From the NCBI GenBank assembly GCA_027622495.1, contig JAQBYL010000010.1, positions 1 to 22,826 on the forward strand: a stretch of DNA of 22,826 bases. Reading direction: 5' to 3'. Within the stretch, counting starts at the first letter, position 1. Every line of letters begins with the position of its first letter. Of this stretch, positions 15,567 through 22,826 are shown piece by piece. The notes beneath the pieces were generated by a model. It was not told where the DNA came from. It saw only the letters and a program-made list of their open reading frames with translations, and did no database searches. The position numbers and the translations under genes are program-made. Source of the DNA: Pseudomonadota bacterium. Its GTDB lineage: Bacteria > Pseudomonadota > Gammaproteobacteria > Pseudomonadales > Azotimanducaceae.

Positions 15567-16279
15567 GGAGCATGGCGCTTGAAGTACATGACCACGCTTT
15601 TACCGATCAACGGGTTGAGCAGACGTTCAAGCCACAACGTAAAGCGTGGCTTTTGCATCAGATCCCACACCAGCATCTGGTGATACTTGCGCACCAGCCA
15701 CACCTCACCCTGATTCCAGAACAGACAGCGCAGCCACCAGTAGGGCGAGTGCAGACCGTGCGCCCAGTGAGAAGACTGAAACGCCATGGGGGTCGCGCAG
15801 ACGGCGTTCTTCAGTTCTCTGGCTTTGAATATTCTGATGTGGCCGCCTTTCTGATTGTGATAGGCCTTGCTCAACGACCAGCATACCCATTCGGGGAAAA
15901 AACGCGGAACGCTCACGGCGAACTGACCACCCGGCATCAGCACCCGGTGAATCTCTTTTAAAACCTGCTGATAGTCGTGGATGTGTTCAAGGACTTCAGA
16001 GCACACCACTTTGTGAAATGTGTGATCGGCAAACGGCAGATGCAAGCCTGAACCGGCAACAAAGTTCAGACTACGCCGGGTCAGATCCTGGTTCTTGAAC
16101 TGTTCGAACCGCTGGGTTGCTGTGCCGAGGTCCGCAAGCGAAAGGTCCAGACCGACAACGTCTACATCGTCGTTGAGATAAGCAGTGATTGAATGACGGC
16201 CCTCACCGCAGCCGAGATCCAGAACACGCTCGCCGGGTTTGAGTTTGAATCGGTCGAAGTCGACGGTCTCGAGACTCAT
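15563..16279 (-). CDS. Class I SAM-dependent methyltransferase (Methyltransf_11-like)
   Basis: Encodes 238 residues. SAM-binding motif I VLDLGCGEGRHS (about 19-30), the acidic loop VVGLDLS, VVCSEVLEHIHDY (motif IV region) and EIHRVLMPGGQFAVSVPRFFPEW are all clear. The Trp- and Tyr-rich C-terminal third (HGLHSPYWWLRCLFW) probably covers the acceptor or touches the membrane. Both ends overlap neighbours by the 4-base ATGA arrangement, with the glycosyltransferase upstream and the toroid protein downstream, so the three proteins are made in step. The acceptor is unknown; a glycosylated lipid or polyprenyl product of the neighbours is an inference. Confidence 0.9.
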   Translation of the reverse strand: MSLETVDFDRFKLKPGERVLDLGCGEGRHSITAYLNDDVDVVGLDLSLADLGTATQRFEQFKNQDLTRRSLNFVAGSGLHLPFADHTFHKVVCSEVLEHIHDYQQVLKEIHRVLMPGGQFAVSVPRFFPEWVCWSLSKAYHNQKGGHIRIFKARELKNAVCATPMAFQSSHWAHGLHSPYWWLRCLFWNQGEVWLVRKYHQMLVWDLMQKPRFTLWLERLLNPLIGKSVVMYFKRHAP

Positions 16280-17553
16280 TCAAGCACCTGCCGGTAGTAG
16301 GCCGTCATCTGCTGCGCTGTGCGCTCCCAGTTGAAGAGCCGTTGCACTCTTTGCCGGCCTTGCACACCTTGCCTTGCGCGCAGATCCGGATCGTCGAGGA
16401 ACCTGGCAATCCCCGCCGCAAGTCCATTGACATCTCCCACCGGAACGATGATGCCCGCGTCGCCAACCACTTCCGGCAGCGCACCCCCGTCAGTTGAGAC
16501 CACCGGCACCTGGCAGGCCATGGCTTCCCCCGCCGGAAGACCGAAGCCTTCGTATTCTGAAGGGACCACCGCAACCGTCGACTCGGCATACAGAGCACGG
16601 ATCTGGTCTGTGCTGATGCCGTGAACAAAGCGGATCGCGTCGCCTACACCGTACTGACGGATCAGATTTTCGGTTTTGCCACCGGTCTTTGGCCTGCCGA
16701 TGAACGTCAGCTTCAGATCGGGATAGTGGGCGCGCAACTTAGCAAACGCCGGGATCAGATGCTGGGTGCCTTTTAGCGGCGCATCGGCGCTGGCTGTGGT
16801 GATCAGCTGGTTCGGCTTGCGTTCAATGGCGGGTTCCGGACGGAAGGTTTCGCTGTCGATGCCGTTGTAGACCACCGCAATTCGATCGAGGCTCAGATCA
16901 AATGCGCTGCTGATGTCGCGCCGCGAACTTTCACTCACCGTGACGATGTGCTTGAGCCTGCGCGCAACTTTGGTCTGCATGGCCAGAAAGTGATGCCAGC
17001 GGCGGATCAAGAGCCGGTCACCCCACTTTGAAGCATGAGCCAGAGCGATGTCACGGTCCCAGGTGATCGGATGATGGATGGTACAGACCAGTGGCAACCG
17101 CCGCTTCTGCAGGTCGATCAGGCCGTGACACAGGCTCTGGTTGTCGTGAATCAGATCGTAGTCCTGAAGTACTGTGCCCAGTTGGCGAACCAGCCGGCGA
17201 CCAAATGTATAGGGTTCCGGAAATCCGCCGGTGAGGGTGGAAAAGTACTCAAAGAGATCCGTTGCGCTGCGGAAATGGCCGGGTCGCAGCGCTCTGACAT
17301 GGTTGTCGTGTGCATACAGGTTGAGCCCGGGCAGTTTGATCAGCCGAACCTCATCGCACAGATCGGGATAGGGCTCACCGGATATAACGTCTACCTGGTG
17401 ACCGGCCTCCACCAGCGCTCTGGAAAGAAACTTGACATATACGCCCTGACCACCGCTGTACGGATTACTCCGATAGCCGAGCAGAGCGATTTTCAGCGGC
17501 CTGTCATTATGTGCCGGCCGCAGGGCTTCCGCGGCTGACATTGCGCTCGCCAT
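16276..17553 (-). CDS. Family 4 glycosyltransferase (GT-B fold)
   Basis: Transfers a sugar from an activated donor. The 425-residue protein has the N-terminal donor/acceptor fold (LKIALLGYRSNPYSGGQGVYV), an acceptor-side stretch IHDNQSLCHGLI, the interdomain YNGIDSETFRPEP, and the donor motif SEYEGFGLPAGEAMA with the E-x7-E pair, followed by VVSTDGGALPEVVGDAG. This is typical GT4. The acceptor is unknown. The start at 17553 has GGGGGA upstream; an internal ATG four codons later is possible. It lies 52 bases after the HD-domain gene and overlaps the methyltransferase by ATGA, so all four minus-strand genes likely form one operon. Confidence 0.92.
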   Translation of the reverse strand: MASAMSAAEALRPAHNDRPLKIALLGYRSNPYSGGQGVYVKFLSRALVEAGHQVDVISGEPYPDLCDEVRLIKLPGLNLYAHDNHVRALRPGHFRSATDLFEYFSTLTGGFPEPYTFGRRLVRQLGTVLQDYDLIHDNQSLCHGLIDLQKRRLPLVCTIHHPITWDRDIALAHASKWGDRLLIRRWHHFLAMQTKVARRLKHIVTVSESSRRDISSAFDLSLDRIAVVYNGIDSETFRPEPAIERKPNQLITTASADAPLKGTQHLIPAFAKLRAHYPDLKLTFIGRPKTGGKTENLIRQYGVGDAIRFVHGISTDQIRALYAESTVAVVPSEYEGFGLPAGEAMACQVPVVSTDGGALPEVVGDAGIIVPVGDVNGLAAGIARFLDDPDLRARQGVQGRQRVQRLFNWERTAQQMTAYYRQVLE

Positions 17554-17605
17554 GACCGTCCCCCGGGCAAAGAGGGCGGATATTAATCACCTCGTTCGGG
17601 AAAGA

Positions 17606-18496
17606 CTACTTGTTGCGCAGAACCGGGTGTAGCACGACTTGCGCCATGGACCTTGCGTTTTCGGCGACCATCATGGGTGCCTGATTCGGCCGGATGTGGT
17701 GGTACAGGTTGGCGAGCCACTGTTGCCCCTCCTGGGTTTTCCCCAGAAAGACCCGGCTCTCGGCGATATAGGGATGGACGTTGCGGGCATAGAACTGCGG
17801 AAATCCCTCGCGCAGTTCACCCACTGTTGCAAAACCCAGGCGCGCCGCCTCACCGGTTTCAAGAAACTCGGCAAACAGCCGTGTCAGCTTCTGCAGGTAC
17901 TGAGGATCAGCCATCTGGCCGATCAGATCTGCTGATCGGACCAGTGCACCAAATCCTTCCAGCTCCTGATACGGCATTCCTTCAGGGACCGGAAAACGGG
18001 TCATTTCAATGTGGGCGGAGATCAGCTTGACGTCGATCAGATCGTTGCGGGCAAACCAGTCGCACACATACAGGCACCCCCGATTGACGTGATAGGAGGT
18101 CAGGTATGCGTCGGACGCCCCCGGAGGTGCGTTCACCATGGTTCCCTGATCGTCGACCAGATAGGCAGTCTCGCTATCTTCCTTGAGTAACCCGCGCAGG
18201 TAACCGATGTCGTGAAACAGCATGGCAATGACCGCGTGCAGCCAGTCGTGTGCAGAGACGTCCCCGCGTGCGATCTGACGGCCGCGCAGGATGGTCTGAC
18301 CCACGTCGCACACCAGGATCGTGTGGTGCAGATCGTGGTACGCGCAATCACAGCTCAGCAGATTTTCAAGCGCCGTACGGGCTGCCTGTTCAAGAATCTG
18401 GTCGAGACGCGGATCGCGGGAAGGAAAAGCATCGCGAAACTGAGTCACCGAATGCGTGACGAAGGCGTCGATCACTGTGCTGTTGGGGTTGAACAT
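17606..18496 (-). CDS. HD-domain metal-dependent phosphohydrolase-like protein
   Basis: A 296-residue soluble protein with an HD-superfamily core: His54/His57 in YHDLHHT, the paired HD at 95-96 in LFHDIGYL, a further His in SAHIEMTRF, and the closing Asp in VRSADLIGQMAD. All expected metal ligands appear present, so it should be an active phosphohydrolase or cyclic-nucleotide phosphodiesterase. The substrate is not predictable. The upstream ribosome site is weak. It is the first gene of the minus-strand glycosyltransferase/methyltransferase/toroid set and is divergent from metR across 153 bases, so the shared intergenic region could control both directions. Confidence 0.85.
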   Translation of the reverse strand: MFNPNSTVIDAFVTHSVTQFRDAFPSRDPRLDQILEQAARTALENLLSCDCAYHDLHHTILVCDVGQTILRGRQIARGDVSAHDWLHAVIAMLFHDIGYLRGLLKEDSETAYLVDDQGTMVNAPPGASDAYLTSYHVNRGCLYVCDWFARNDLIDVKLISAHIEMTRFPVPEGMPYQELEGFGALVRSADLIGQMADPQYLQKLTRLFAEFLETGEAARLGFATVGELREGFPQFYARNVHPYIAESRVFLGKTQEGQQWLANLYHHIRPNQAPMMVAENARSMAQVVLHPVLRNK

Positions 18497-18581
18497 CGTT
18501 CACGTGCAAAAAGCAGGTAAGAACGATCGAGTCTAGTAGACCGACCTGAGCCACTTCGTGAGTCGACCCACAAAAACACAA

Positions 18582-18627
18582 GGCCATGACAATTGCTTAC
18601 ATGGTGCATACCATGGCCCGCCAATTG
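18582..18627. promoter_or_regulatory. Nested palindromes in the metR/HD-gene divergent region (candidate operator)
   Basis: Between the divergent starts (18497-18649) three nested symmetric signals occur. CATGGT (18600-18605) and ACCATG (18610-18615) are exact inverted repeats around GCAT. GGCCATG (18582-18588) and CATGGCC (18612-18618) form a wider inverted repeat. CAATTG is present twice, at 18590-18595 and 18622-18627. None matches the known MetR consensus TGAA-N5-TTCA. The cluster ends 22 bases before the metR ATG, a likely operator position. Binding is inference; only the symmetry is directly seen. Confidence 0.5.
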
Positions 18628-18649
18628 AGGCTCGAAACGAGGGTGATCA

Positions 18650-19576
18650 ATGTCACAGATCGAATTGCGACACCTGAGAACACTGGTGGCCCTGCGCGAT
18701 ACCGGCAGTCTGGTTGAAGCCGCCGACCGGGTTTTTCTGACCCAGTCAGCCCTGTCACATCAGATCAAAGAACTGGAATCACGGCTTGGCTGTGGGCTCT
18801 TCATCCGCAAGACCCGGCCGGTCCGCTTTACCAGTGCGGGTACCCGACTGCTGCGGCTGGCGGATGAGGTGTTGCCGTTGATTCACAGTGGTGAACGTGA
18901 CCTGGCCCGGCTCGCGGGTGGCGAATCCGGTCGTATCTTCATGGCGATTGAGTGTCACAGCTGTTTTGAATGGCTGTTGCCGGCCATCAACCGCTATCGG
19001 GAGTCGTGGCCGGATGTAGAACTCGACATTGCCAGCGGGTTTCACTTTGCGCCGCTTCCTGCCCTGGCCAGAGGCGATCTGGATCTGGTGATCACCGCTG
19101 ATCCGCTACACGACCTGGGGCTCGCTTACCTGCCGCTCTTCAGCTACGAAGCCCAGCTTGCGGTGGCCAAAGATCATCCGTTTGCGTCTCGAGAATGGAT
19201 TGAACCGGACGATCTCGCCGATGAAATTCTGATCACCTATCCGGTGGATCGGGATCGCCTGGACATATTCACCAGTTTTCTCGATCCCGCCGGTGTTGAG
19301 CCGGCCCGGGTTCGCACCGCCGAACTCACCACCATGATCATTCAGCTGGTTGCCAGTGGCCGGGGCGTGTCCTGCCTGCCCAACTGGGCGCTGCATGAGT
19401 ATCGGACGCGCAAATATATCGCCGCGACTTCGCTTACCGAAGAGGGCGTGTGGCCCACACTTTATGCAGCGGTGCGATCCGACCAGCAGGATTCGCCCTT
19501 CATCGAAGCCTTTGTGCAGACCGCCAAGGAAACCTGTTTTGCTGACCTGGTGGGGATTGTGACCGCCGACGCCTGA
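18650..19576 (+). CDS. metR: LysR-family transcriptional regulator, MetR type
   Basis: DNA-binding regulator of methionine biosynthesis genes that responds to homocysteine in known systems. The 308-residue protein has the LysR winged helix (ELRHLRTLVALRDTGSLVEAA, then TQSALSHQIKELESRLGCGLF, residues 5-52), MetR-specific IECHSCFEWLLPA (about 101-113), and SGFHFAPLPALARGDLDLVIT. The matching C-terminal pattern (LIQLVASGRG-like, CLPNWALHEY, LYAAVRS) agrees with MetR along its length. GAGGGTG precedes the ATG at 18650. It stands alone on the plus strand with no met gene nearby, and divergent to the HD-domain gene, which it could also control. Confidence 0.93.
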   Translation: MSQIELRHLRTLVALRDTGSLVEAADRVFLTQSALSHQIKELESRLGCGLFIRKTRPVRFTSAGTRLLRLADEVLPLIHSGERDLARLAGGESGRIFMAIECHSCFEWLLPAINRYRESWPDVELDIASGFHFAPLPALARGDLDLVITADPLHDLGLAYLPLFSYEAQLAVAKDHPFASREWIEPDDLADEILITYPVDRDRLDIFTSFLDPAGVEPARVRTAELTTMIIQLVASGRGVSCLPNWALHEYRTRKYIAATSLTEEGVWPTLYAAVRSDQQDSPFIEAFVQTAKETCFADLVGIVTADA

Positions 19577-19621
19577 TGGCGGAATAGCGCTCGGGCCTAC
19601 TCTCCCGACGCCCGCTCCAGA

Positions 19622-20194
19622 CTAAGGGACCAGCGTGTTGTGCACCCATTGGCCATCCACCAGACGGGCCTGCACCCGATCGTGAACGCCGTTCGGCTGG
19701 GTGAGATCCAGGCGCTCAATCCGATGCGGGTTCAGATACAGCCCCCGGGCGGTGGGTGGCGCCACCAGTGGCTCGGGCAGATCCAGATCCGCCAACGCAT
19801 CAAGCAACGCAGACCGGTCTGCAATGACCGATGACTGAGGCTGAGTGCGGGTATAAAACCAGTCCATCCGCTTGGGCGGATCCGGGCGCAGATGCCAGCT
19901 TTCGTGCACCTTGTGATCGGCTATTGGTTGCGTTAAACAATCAAACCGGTACTGCACGTTCAATGAACCGAAGAAAGCGACGATGGCCACGCCTGGTGTC
20001 TTCTCAAGTTCATGCCACATAGGGCTGGTCGCATTGATGAAAAGAGCAAGCCGGTCGTGGAGATCTCTGAGGATCAGGGTGCGCACCTGGGGCGCACCCT
20101 CACTCACCGACGCTGCCCAGCAGAGATTTGCCGTGCTGTCTTTTTCGTCCCGTGCTTTCTGACGGTCGGCAAAAAAGTGATCGAGCAGGTTCAA
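19622..20194 (-). CDS. Pyridoxamine 5'-phosphate oxidase-like flavoprotein
   Basis: About 190 residues with an FMN-binding split-barrel pattern: LLDHFFADRQKARDEKD at the N-terminus, VRTLILRDLHDRLALFINATSPMWHELEKTP, then a central VQYRFDCLTQPI, MDWFYTRTQPQSSVI, and a C-terminal HRIERLDLTQPNGVHDRVQA block like PNPOx. No ATG exists at the N-terminus. I chose TTG 20194, two bases after the upstream hydrolase stop and at the family-like beginning; TTG 20239, which overlaps the hydrolase by 43 bases, is the alternative. The usual PNPOx C-terminal Arg-rich PLP pocket is only partly visible, so it may be an FMN or F420-type relative rather than true PdxH. Confidence 0.8.
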   Translation of the reverse strand: MNLLDHFFADRQKARDEKDSTANLCWAASVSEGAPQVRTLILRDLHDRLALFINATSPMWHELEKTPGVAIVAFFGSLNVQYRFDCLTQPIADHKVHESWHLRPDPPKRMDWFYTRTQPQSSVIADRSALLDALADLDLPEPLVAPPTARGLYLNPHRIERLDLTQPNGVHDRVQARLVDGQWVHNTLVP

Positions 20195-20196
20195 GC

Positions 20197-21066
20197 CTAT
20201 TGAGCCGCCTGACGGTCGGCTGCAAGCGTGCGGATCCAACGTTCTTCGTTGATGAAACCGGCTCCCCAGGATTTGTAGTCTTCACCCAGGCCCTGGGCGA
20301 TTACCTCATCCACGCTTGATCCTGCATCCATGGCACGGTTGACCATGGAGTGGGTGGTTTCGATCATACTCAGCGCCAGAGCCAGGTCCTGCTTGGTCGC
20401 CATGGGACCGTGTCCTGGAATGATTGCGATATCGCTGGGGATACGTGCGAGGATCTGCCGCTGGTCATCCATATAGCCCGTGACGGTACCGCCACTGGCC
20501 ATGTCTACAAACGGGAACGAGCCGTTAAAAAACAGATCTCCCATGTGCAGGACGTTGGAATTGGTAAACAGAACAACACTGTCGCCGTCGGTGTGGCCAT
20601 GCGGCAGATGGATGACCTGGATGTCGTCACCGTTGAAGTGGACGGTCAGCGTGTCGGCAAATGTGACCGCAGGCAGGGCGGCATTCGGCAGATCGCCCTG
20701 GGCGAGCAGACGACTGCGTACATTGGCGTGGGCCACAATGACCCCGTCGTCACCAAAAAAAGCGTTCCCGCCAGTGTGGTCACCGTGCAGGTGGGTGTTC
20801 AGGATCAGTTCCGGTCGGTTCCCGCCCAGGCGTCGCAGTGCGGCCTGGATCCTTTCTGCCAGCGGCGCGTACTGATCATCGATGATCAATGTGCCGTCGT
20901 CCCCAATGGAGACACCGATATTGCCCCCAGCGCCCATCAGCATGTGGATCGGACCATTGATGTGCTGATCGGTTATTTCCACAGCGGCAAAACGGTCTTC
21001 CTGGGCGAAGCAGGCAGAGGCGGCGAGTGCCATGCTCAGCGCGATGCTGAAGCGGTTTATATACAT
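20197..21066 (-). CDS. Secreted metallo-beta-lactamase-fold hydrolase
   Basis: A 289-residue protein with a signal peptide (MYINRFSIALSMALAASACFA, cut before QEDR) that acts outside the cytoplasm. The complete di-zinc ligand set is visible: His92, His94, Asp96 and His97 in THLHGDHTGG, a His in LPHGHTDGD, an Asp in HMGDLFF, and a His in IIPGHGP. The pattern resembles quinoprotein-relay/SoxH-type MBL proteins more than true antibiotic lactamases, and the substrate is unknown. The ATG at 21066 is fixed by AAGGGGA 7 bases upstream and by the signal peptide; the frame is open 19 codons further upstream without signal features. Confidence 0.9.
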   Translation of the reverse strand: MYINRFSIALSMALAASACFAQEDRFAAVEITDQHINGPIHMLMGAGGNIGVSIGDDGTLIIDDQYAPLAERIQAALRRLGGNRPELILNTHLHGDHTGGNAFFGDDGVIVAHANVRSRLLAQGDLPNAALPAVTFADTLTVHFNGDDIQVIHLPHGHTDGDSVVLFTNSNVLHMGDLFFNGSFPFVDMASGGTVTGYMDDQRQILARIPSDIAIIPGHGPMATKQDLALALSMIETTHSMVNRAMDAGSSVDEVIAQGLGEDYKSWGAGFINEERWIRTLAADRQAAQ

Positions 21067-21091
21067 GTGTGTTCCCCTTTCGACAAGTCGA

Positions 21092-21331
21092 TCAAAAACC
21101 AGTCCGGTTGTCGTCTGCGTCATCAGGCGTTTGAAAGGTCGATCGTGGTTCGGCTACCGGTGCCGGATCGGGTTTGGCGGCATTACCGCGTTCGCTGTTG
21201 AGCGTTCGACGCATGTCGGCGACGTCTCGCTGGATTTCGCTCAGCCGGAAAATCAGATCCGGCAGTTGATCGGTCACGCGCCAGATCAGATATGCAATAC
21301 CGAGCAATACAAGGAATGAGAAAAATCCCAT
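21092..21331 (-). CDS. Small single-span membrane protein with coiled-coil stem
   Basis: Encodes 79 residues: an N-terminal hydrophobic helix (FFSFLVLLGIAYLIWRV, about 3-19), a charged amphipathic helix with heptad-like spacing (IFRLSEIQRDVADMRRTLN, 27-45), and a disordered Pro/Ala/Asp-rich tail. GGAG lies 8 bases before the ATG. It ends 25 bases upstream of the secreted hydrolase, on the same strand. I recognise no family; the layout suggests an inner-membrane anchor with a cytoplasmic tail or a small scaffold. Coding is supported by the ribosome site and the ordered segment pattern. Confidence 0.75.
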   Translation of the reverse strand: MGFFSFLVLLGIAYLIWRVTDQLPDLIFRLSEIQRDVADMRRTLNSERGNAAKPDPAPVAEPRSTFQTPDDADDNRTGF

Positions 21332-21472
21332 TGAGTGTCTCCAATGTCTTCGTTAACAGGAGAGATATACTCGCAGAAACCGCAGTAATCTAGAAGCGGA
21401 CTTGAAAACATGGCTTTTCAGCCCTGGCCTGTGTCCGTTAACAAGCGTGTCGACGGCGTCGTTATCTCATGA

Positions 21473-21973
21473 TCAGTTGTCGGTTTCGGCGTTCAACCTT
21501 TTCGGTGTCTGCAGCAGAGTTATTTCCGCGCCGCCGAATTGCAGATCTGCCAGGGTAGATTGGGTTTCAAAGCGGGTCACACCGAAGGTCGGCAGATTGT
21601 TGATCCTGGCTGTGGCACAGAGCAGATTACACATCTGGGTCAAACCGGGATTGTGGGCCACGATGGCGACGGAATTGACTCCTTGCGGTGTCGCACGGAT
21701 CAGATTGAGGATGGTTTCCGGACCAGCATGATAAAGCCGGTGATCGGTTTGCAGTTCTGCGTCTGGCAGTACCGCATGCACGAACCCGGCGGTTGTCCGG
21801 GCGCGAACGGCATCGCTCGACCAGATCCAGGTCGGCAGATCACTCTGTCGACTCAACCAGTCAGCCATCACCGGCCCATCGCGTTCACCCCGGGCGTTCA
21901 AGGGTCGATCAAAGTCGGTCAGCCCGGGTTGGCTCCAGGCTGATTTGGCATGGCGGATCAACCAGACGTGCAC
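21473..21973 (-). CDS. sixA: SixA-like histidine phosphatase
   Basis: A 166-residue phosphoglycerate-mutase-like phosphatase. The catalytic RHAKS occurs at residues 7-11 (nucleophile His8), followed by NARGERDGPVMADW, SSDAVRARTTA (second Arg), and VAHNPGLTQ carrying the second catalytic His. Length and RHAKS rather than RHGE/RHGQ place it with SixA proteins, which dephosphorylate phospho-histidine in signalling proteins; the in vivo target here is not known. Translation starts at GTG 21973 and overlaps the DUF1330 stop by one base (TAGTG). The gene lies downstream of DUF1330 in a minus-strand run with the LLM oxidoreductase. Confidence 0.88.
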   Translation of the reverse strand: MHVWLIRHAKSAWSQPGLTDFDRPLNARGERDGPVMADWLSRQSDLPTWIWSSDAVRARTTAGFVHAVLPDAELQTDHRLYHAGPETILNLIRATPQGVNSVAIVAHNPGLTQMCNLLCATARINNLPTFGVTRFETQSTLADLQFGGAEITLLQTPKRLNAETDN

Positions 21974-22260
21974 TACAGACCTTTCACGATCAATGCATTG
22001 CCGCTGCTCGCAGCAAACCGGTGTTTCGCCAACTCCCGATACGCCTCGCTGTCATACCAGGCGTGGGCGGCCTCCCGATCAGGAAAGCGCAGGATCACCG
22101 TTCGCGTGCAGTCATAGTCACCCTCGAGCACTTCCTGCGCCTCATCAACCGCGACGGCTTCGCCCTGAAACTGCTGGAAGATTTCCATGAAACCCTTTTC
22201 GTACTGGGCATACCGCTCACGGTCGTGAATCGTCAGGTTGGCTATCAGATAAACACTCAT
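21973..22260 (-). CDS. DUF1330 family dimeric alpha/beta-barrel protein
   Basis: A 95-residue protein with the ferredoxin-like fold of the DUF1330/ABM superfamily: VYLIANLTIHDRERYAQYEKG at the N-terminus, a central VLEGDYDCTRTVILRFPDREAAHAWYDSEAY, and a short C-terminal strand. Function is unknown; relatives bind small ligands or act as monooxygenase-like folds. GTG 22263 overlaps the stop of the LLM gene (TAGTG), while ATG 22260 has GGGA 6 bases upstream; I chose the ATG. The overlap with the LLM gene and the one-base overlap with sixA make a tight three-gene group. Confidence 0.88.
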   Translation of the reverse strand: MSVYLIANLTIHDRERYAQYEKGFMEIFQQFQGEAVAVDEAQEVLEGDYDCTRTVILRFPDREAAHAWYDSEAYRELAKHRFAASSGNALIVKGL

Positions 22261-22262
22261 CA

Positions 22263-22826
22263 CTAATCCCAGATCTCAAAGAACTCTTCAAATGCCTTGA
22301 GCTGATTGCCCACCGCAGAGGACGGGACGATGATCGGTGTTTTGATCCCGGCGTCGAACCACGCCTCGATTCCCTCCCGCACCTTGGATGCAGACCCGAA
22401 CAGGGTGGTATCGGCAAGCCAGCGGTCGGACAGGCAGGCAGGTATACGCTTCATGTCACCTTCCGCAACCGCTGCCTCCACGGCTTCCATTTCTTCAACG
22501 TAGCCAGCTTCTTTCCAGTAGTTGCGATAGTTGGGCAGCATCGCGTAGCTGGTGAGCGTACGTCTGTTGATGGCCTTAGCGGCTTCCTCGTCATCGGAAA
22601 TGCAGGTCGGAATCATGTTGCCGATGTAAAAATCGGGACTGCTCTTCGCCTTGTCACTCAACACCGACAGCGAATCGCGCATATGTGATCGAGCGCCATT
22701 GGCAAACACCATGCCTTCGCCGATTTCTTCAGATAGCTTGATCATTTTCTGGCGAAGGGTTGCCAGAACCAGCGGTGGCAGTTCCCCTGCACGAGGCACA
22801 GCGCGCAGATCCGCAACAAATTTACG
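22263..22826 (-). CDS. LLM-class flavin-dependent (probably F420-type) oxidoreductase, C-terminal part
   Basis: The N-terminus lies beyond the right edge; about 187 C-terminal residues are present and the frame is open to the last base. The family pattern is clear: KFVADLRAVPRAGELPPLVLATLRQKM, EIGEGMVFANGARSHM, GNMIPTCISDD, a central LTSYAMLPNYRNYWKEAGY, and a closing segment ending KAFEEFFEIWD. This matches luciferase-like monooxygenase-fold oxidoreductases that use F420 or FMN. It overlaps DUF1330 by a few bases. The cofactor cannot be decided from the C-terminal part, and F420 biosynthesis is not visible here. Confidence 0.9.
   Translation of the reverse strand, partial: RKFVADLRAVPRAGELPPLVLATLRQKMIKLSEEIGEGMVFANGARSHMRDSLSVLSDKAKSSPDFYIGNMIPTCISDDEEAAKAINRRTLTSYAMLPNYRNYWKEAGYVEEMEAVEAAVAEGDMKRIPACLSDRWLADTTLFGSASKVREGIEAWFDAGIKTPIIVPSSAVGNQLKAFEEFFEIWD

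Noticed and set aside
19591..19608. Possible terminator hairpin between metR and the flavoprotein gene
   Set aside because: The stem is only 5 bp (TCGGG/CCCGA) with an 8-base loop and no T tract on either side.
20197..21066. Antibiotic-resistance beta-lactamase
   Set aside because: The zinc ligands define the fold only. The downstream HTDGD and GDLFFNGSFPF segments fit MBL-fold hydrolases of unknown substrate, so a resistance claim is not justified.
20350..21201. Plus-strand open frame of 283 codons over the metallo-beta-lactamase-fold gene
   Set aside because: It is the antisense shadow of a gene with all metal ligands, signal peptide and ribosome site in place.

Overview
The window reads as one stretch of a GC-rich, densely packed proteobacterial chromosome, most likely an uncultured, possibly marine, gammaproteobacterium. 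The lineage call rests on inference: a full-length MetR-type LysR regulator (mostly gammaproteobacterial), short intergenic gaps, frequent 4-base ATGA overlaps and some TTG/GTG starts. No tRNA, rRNA, CRISPR array or intact transposon was seen. No stretch longer than about 300 bases lacks a gene. Both edges cut genes: an HMG-CoA reductase on the left and an LLM-type flavin oxidoreductase on the right.

Region 1 (1-4079, minus strand) is an isoprenoid-precursor operon in the order amidase, diphosphomevalonate decarboxylase (mvaD), phosphomevalonate kinase (mvaK2), class II HMG-CoA reductase (mvaA). This order runs back to front relative to the pathway, and no separate mevalonate kinase is visible. 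A secreted 17-kDa-antigen-like protein (4155-4568) follows, divergent from a zinc-independent NADP oxidoreductase (4689-5708).

Region 2 (5656-6987) holds a doubtful small membrane ORF, an unrecognised multi-pass membrane protein, and a Tat-type sugar-phosphate isomerase reduced by an internal deletion plus frame change to its two ends.

Region 3 (6991-13892) looks like a catabolic unit for a bulky or branched acyl-CoA. A CrtC/AttH-like lipocalin-fold protein points left. Facing right are an unknown 125-aa protein, a limonene-epoxide-hydrolase-like enzyme, a three-part acyl-CoA carboxylase (free biotin carboxylase, 73-aa biotin carrier, carboxyltransferase), a crotonase lacking one canonical glutamate, and an MFE-2-type 3-hydroxyacyl-CoA dehydrogenase. 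A MITE-like palindrome sits on the carboxyltransferase stop codon.

Region 4 (13912-18496) has a small methyltransferase behind a perfect hairpin. Converging on it is a minus-strand set of HD-domain protein, GT4 glycosyltransferase, methyltransferase and alpha/alpha-toroid protein; the last three overlap by ATGA. This set is the best candidate for an uncharacterised lipid or terpenoid glycan modification system.

Region 5 (18497-22826) starts with MetR, whose upstream region contains nested palindromes. It continues on the minus strand with an LLM oxidoreductase, a DUF1330 protein, a SixA-like phosphatase, a small membrane protein, a secreted metallo-beta-lactamase-fold hydrolase and a PNPOx-like flavoprotein, largely overlapping or closely spaced.
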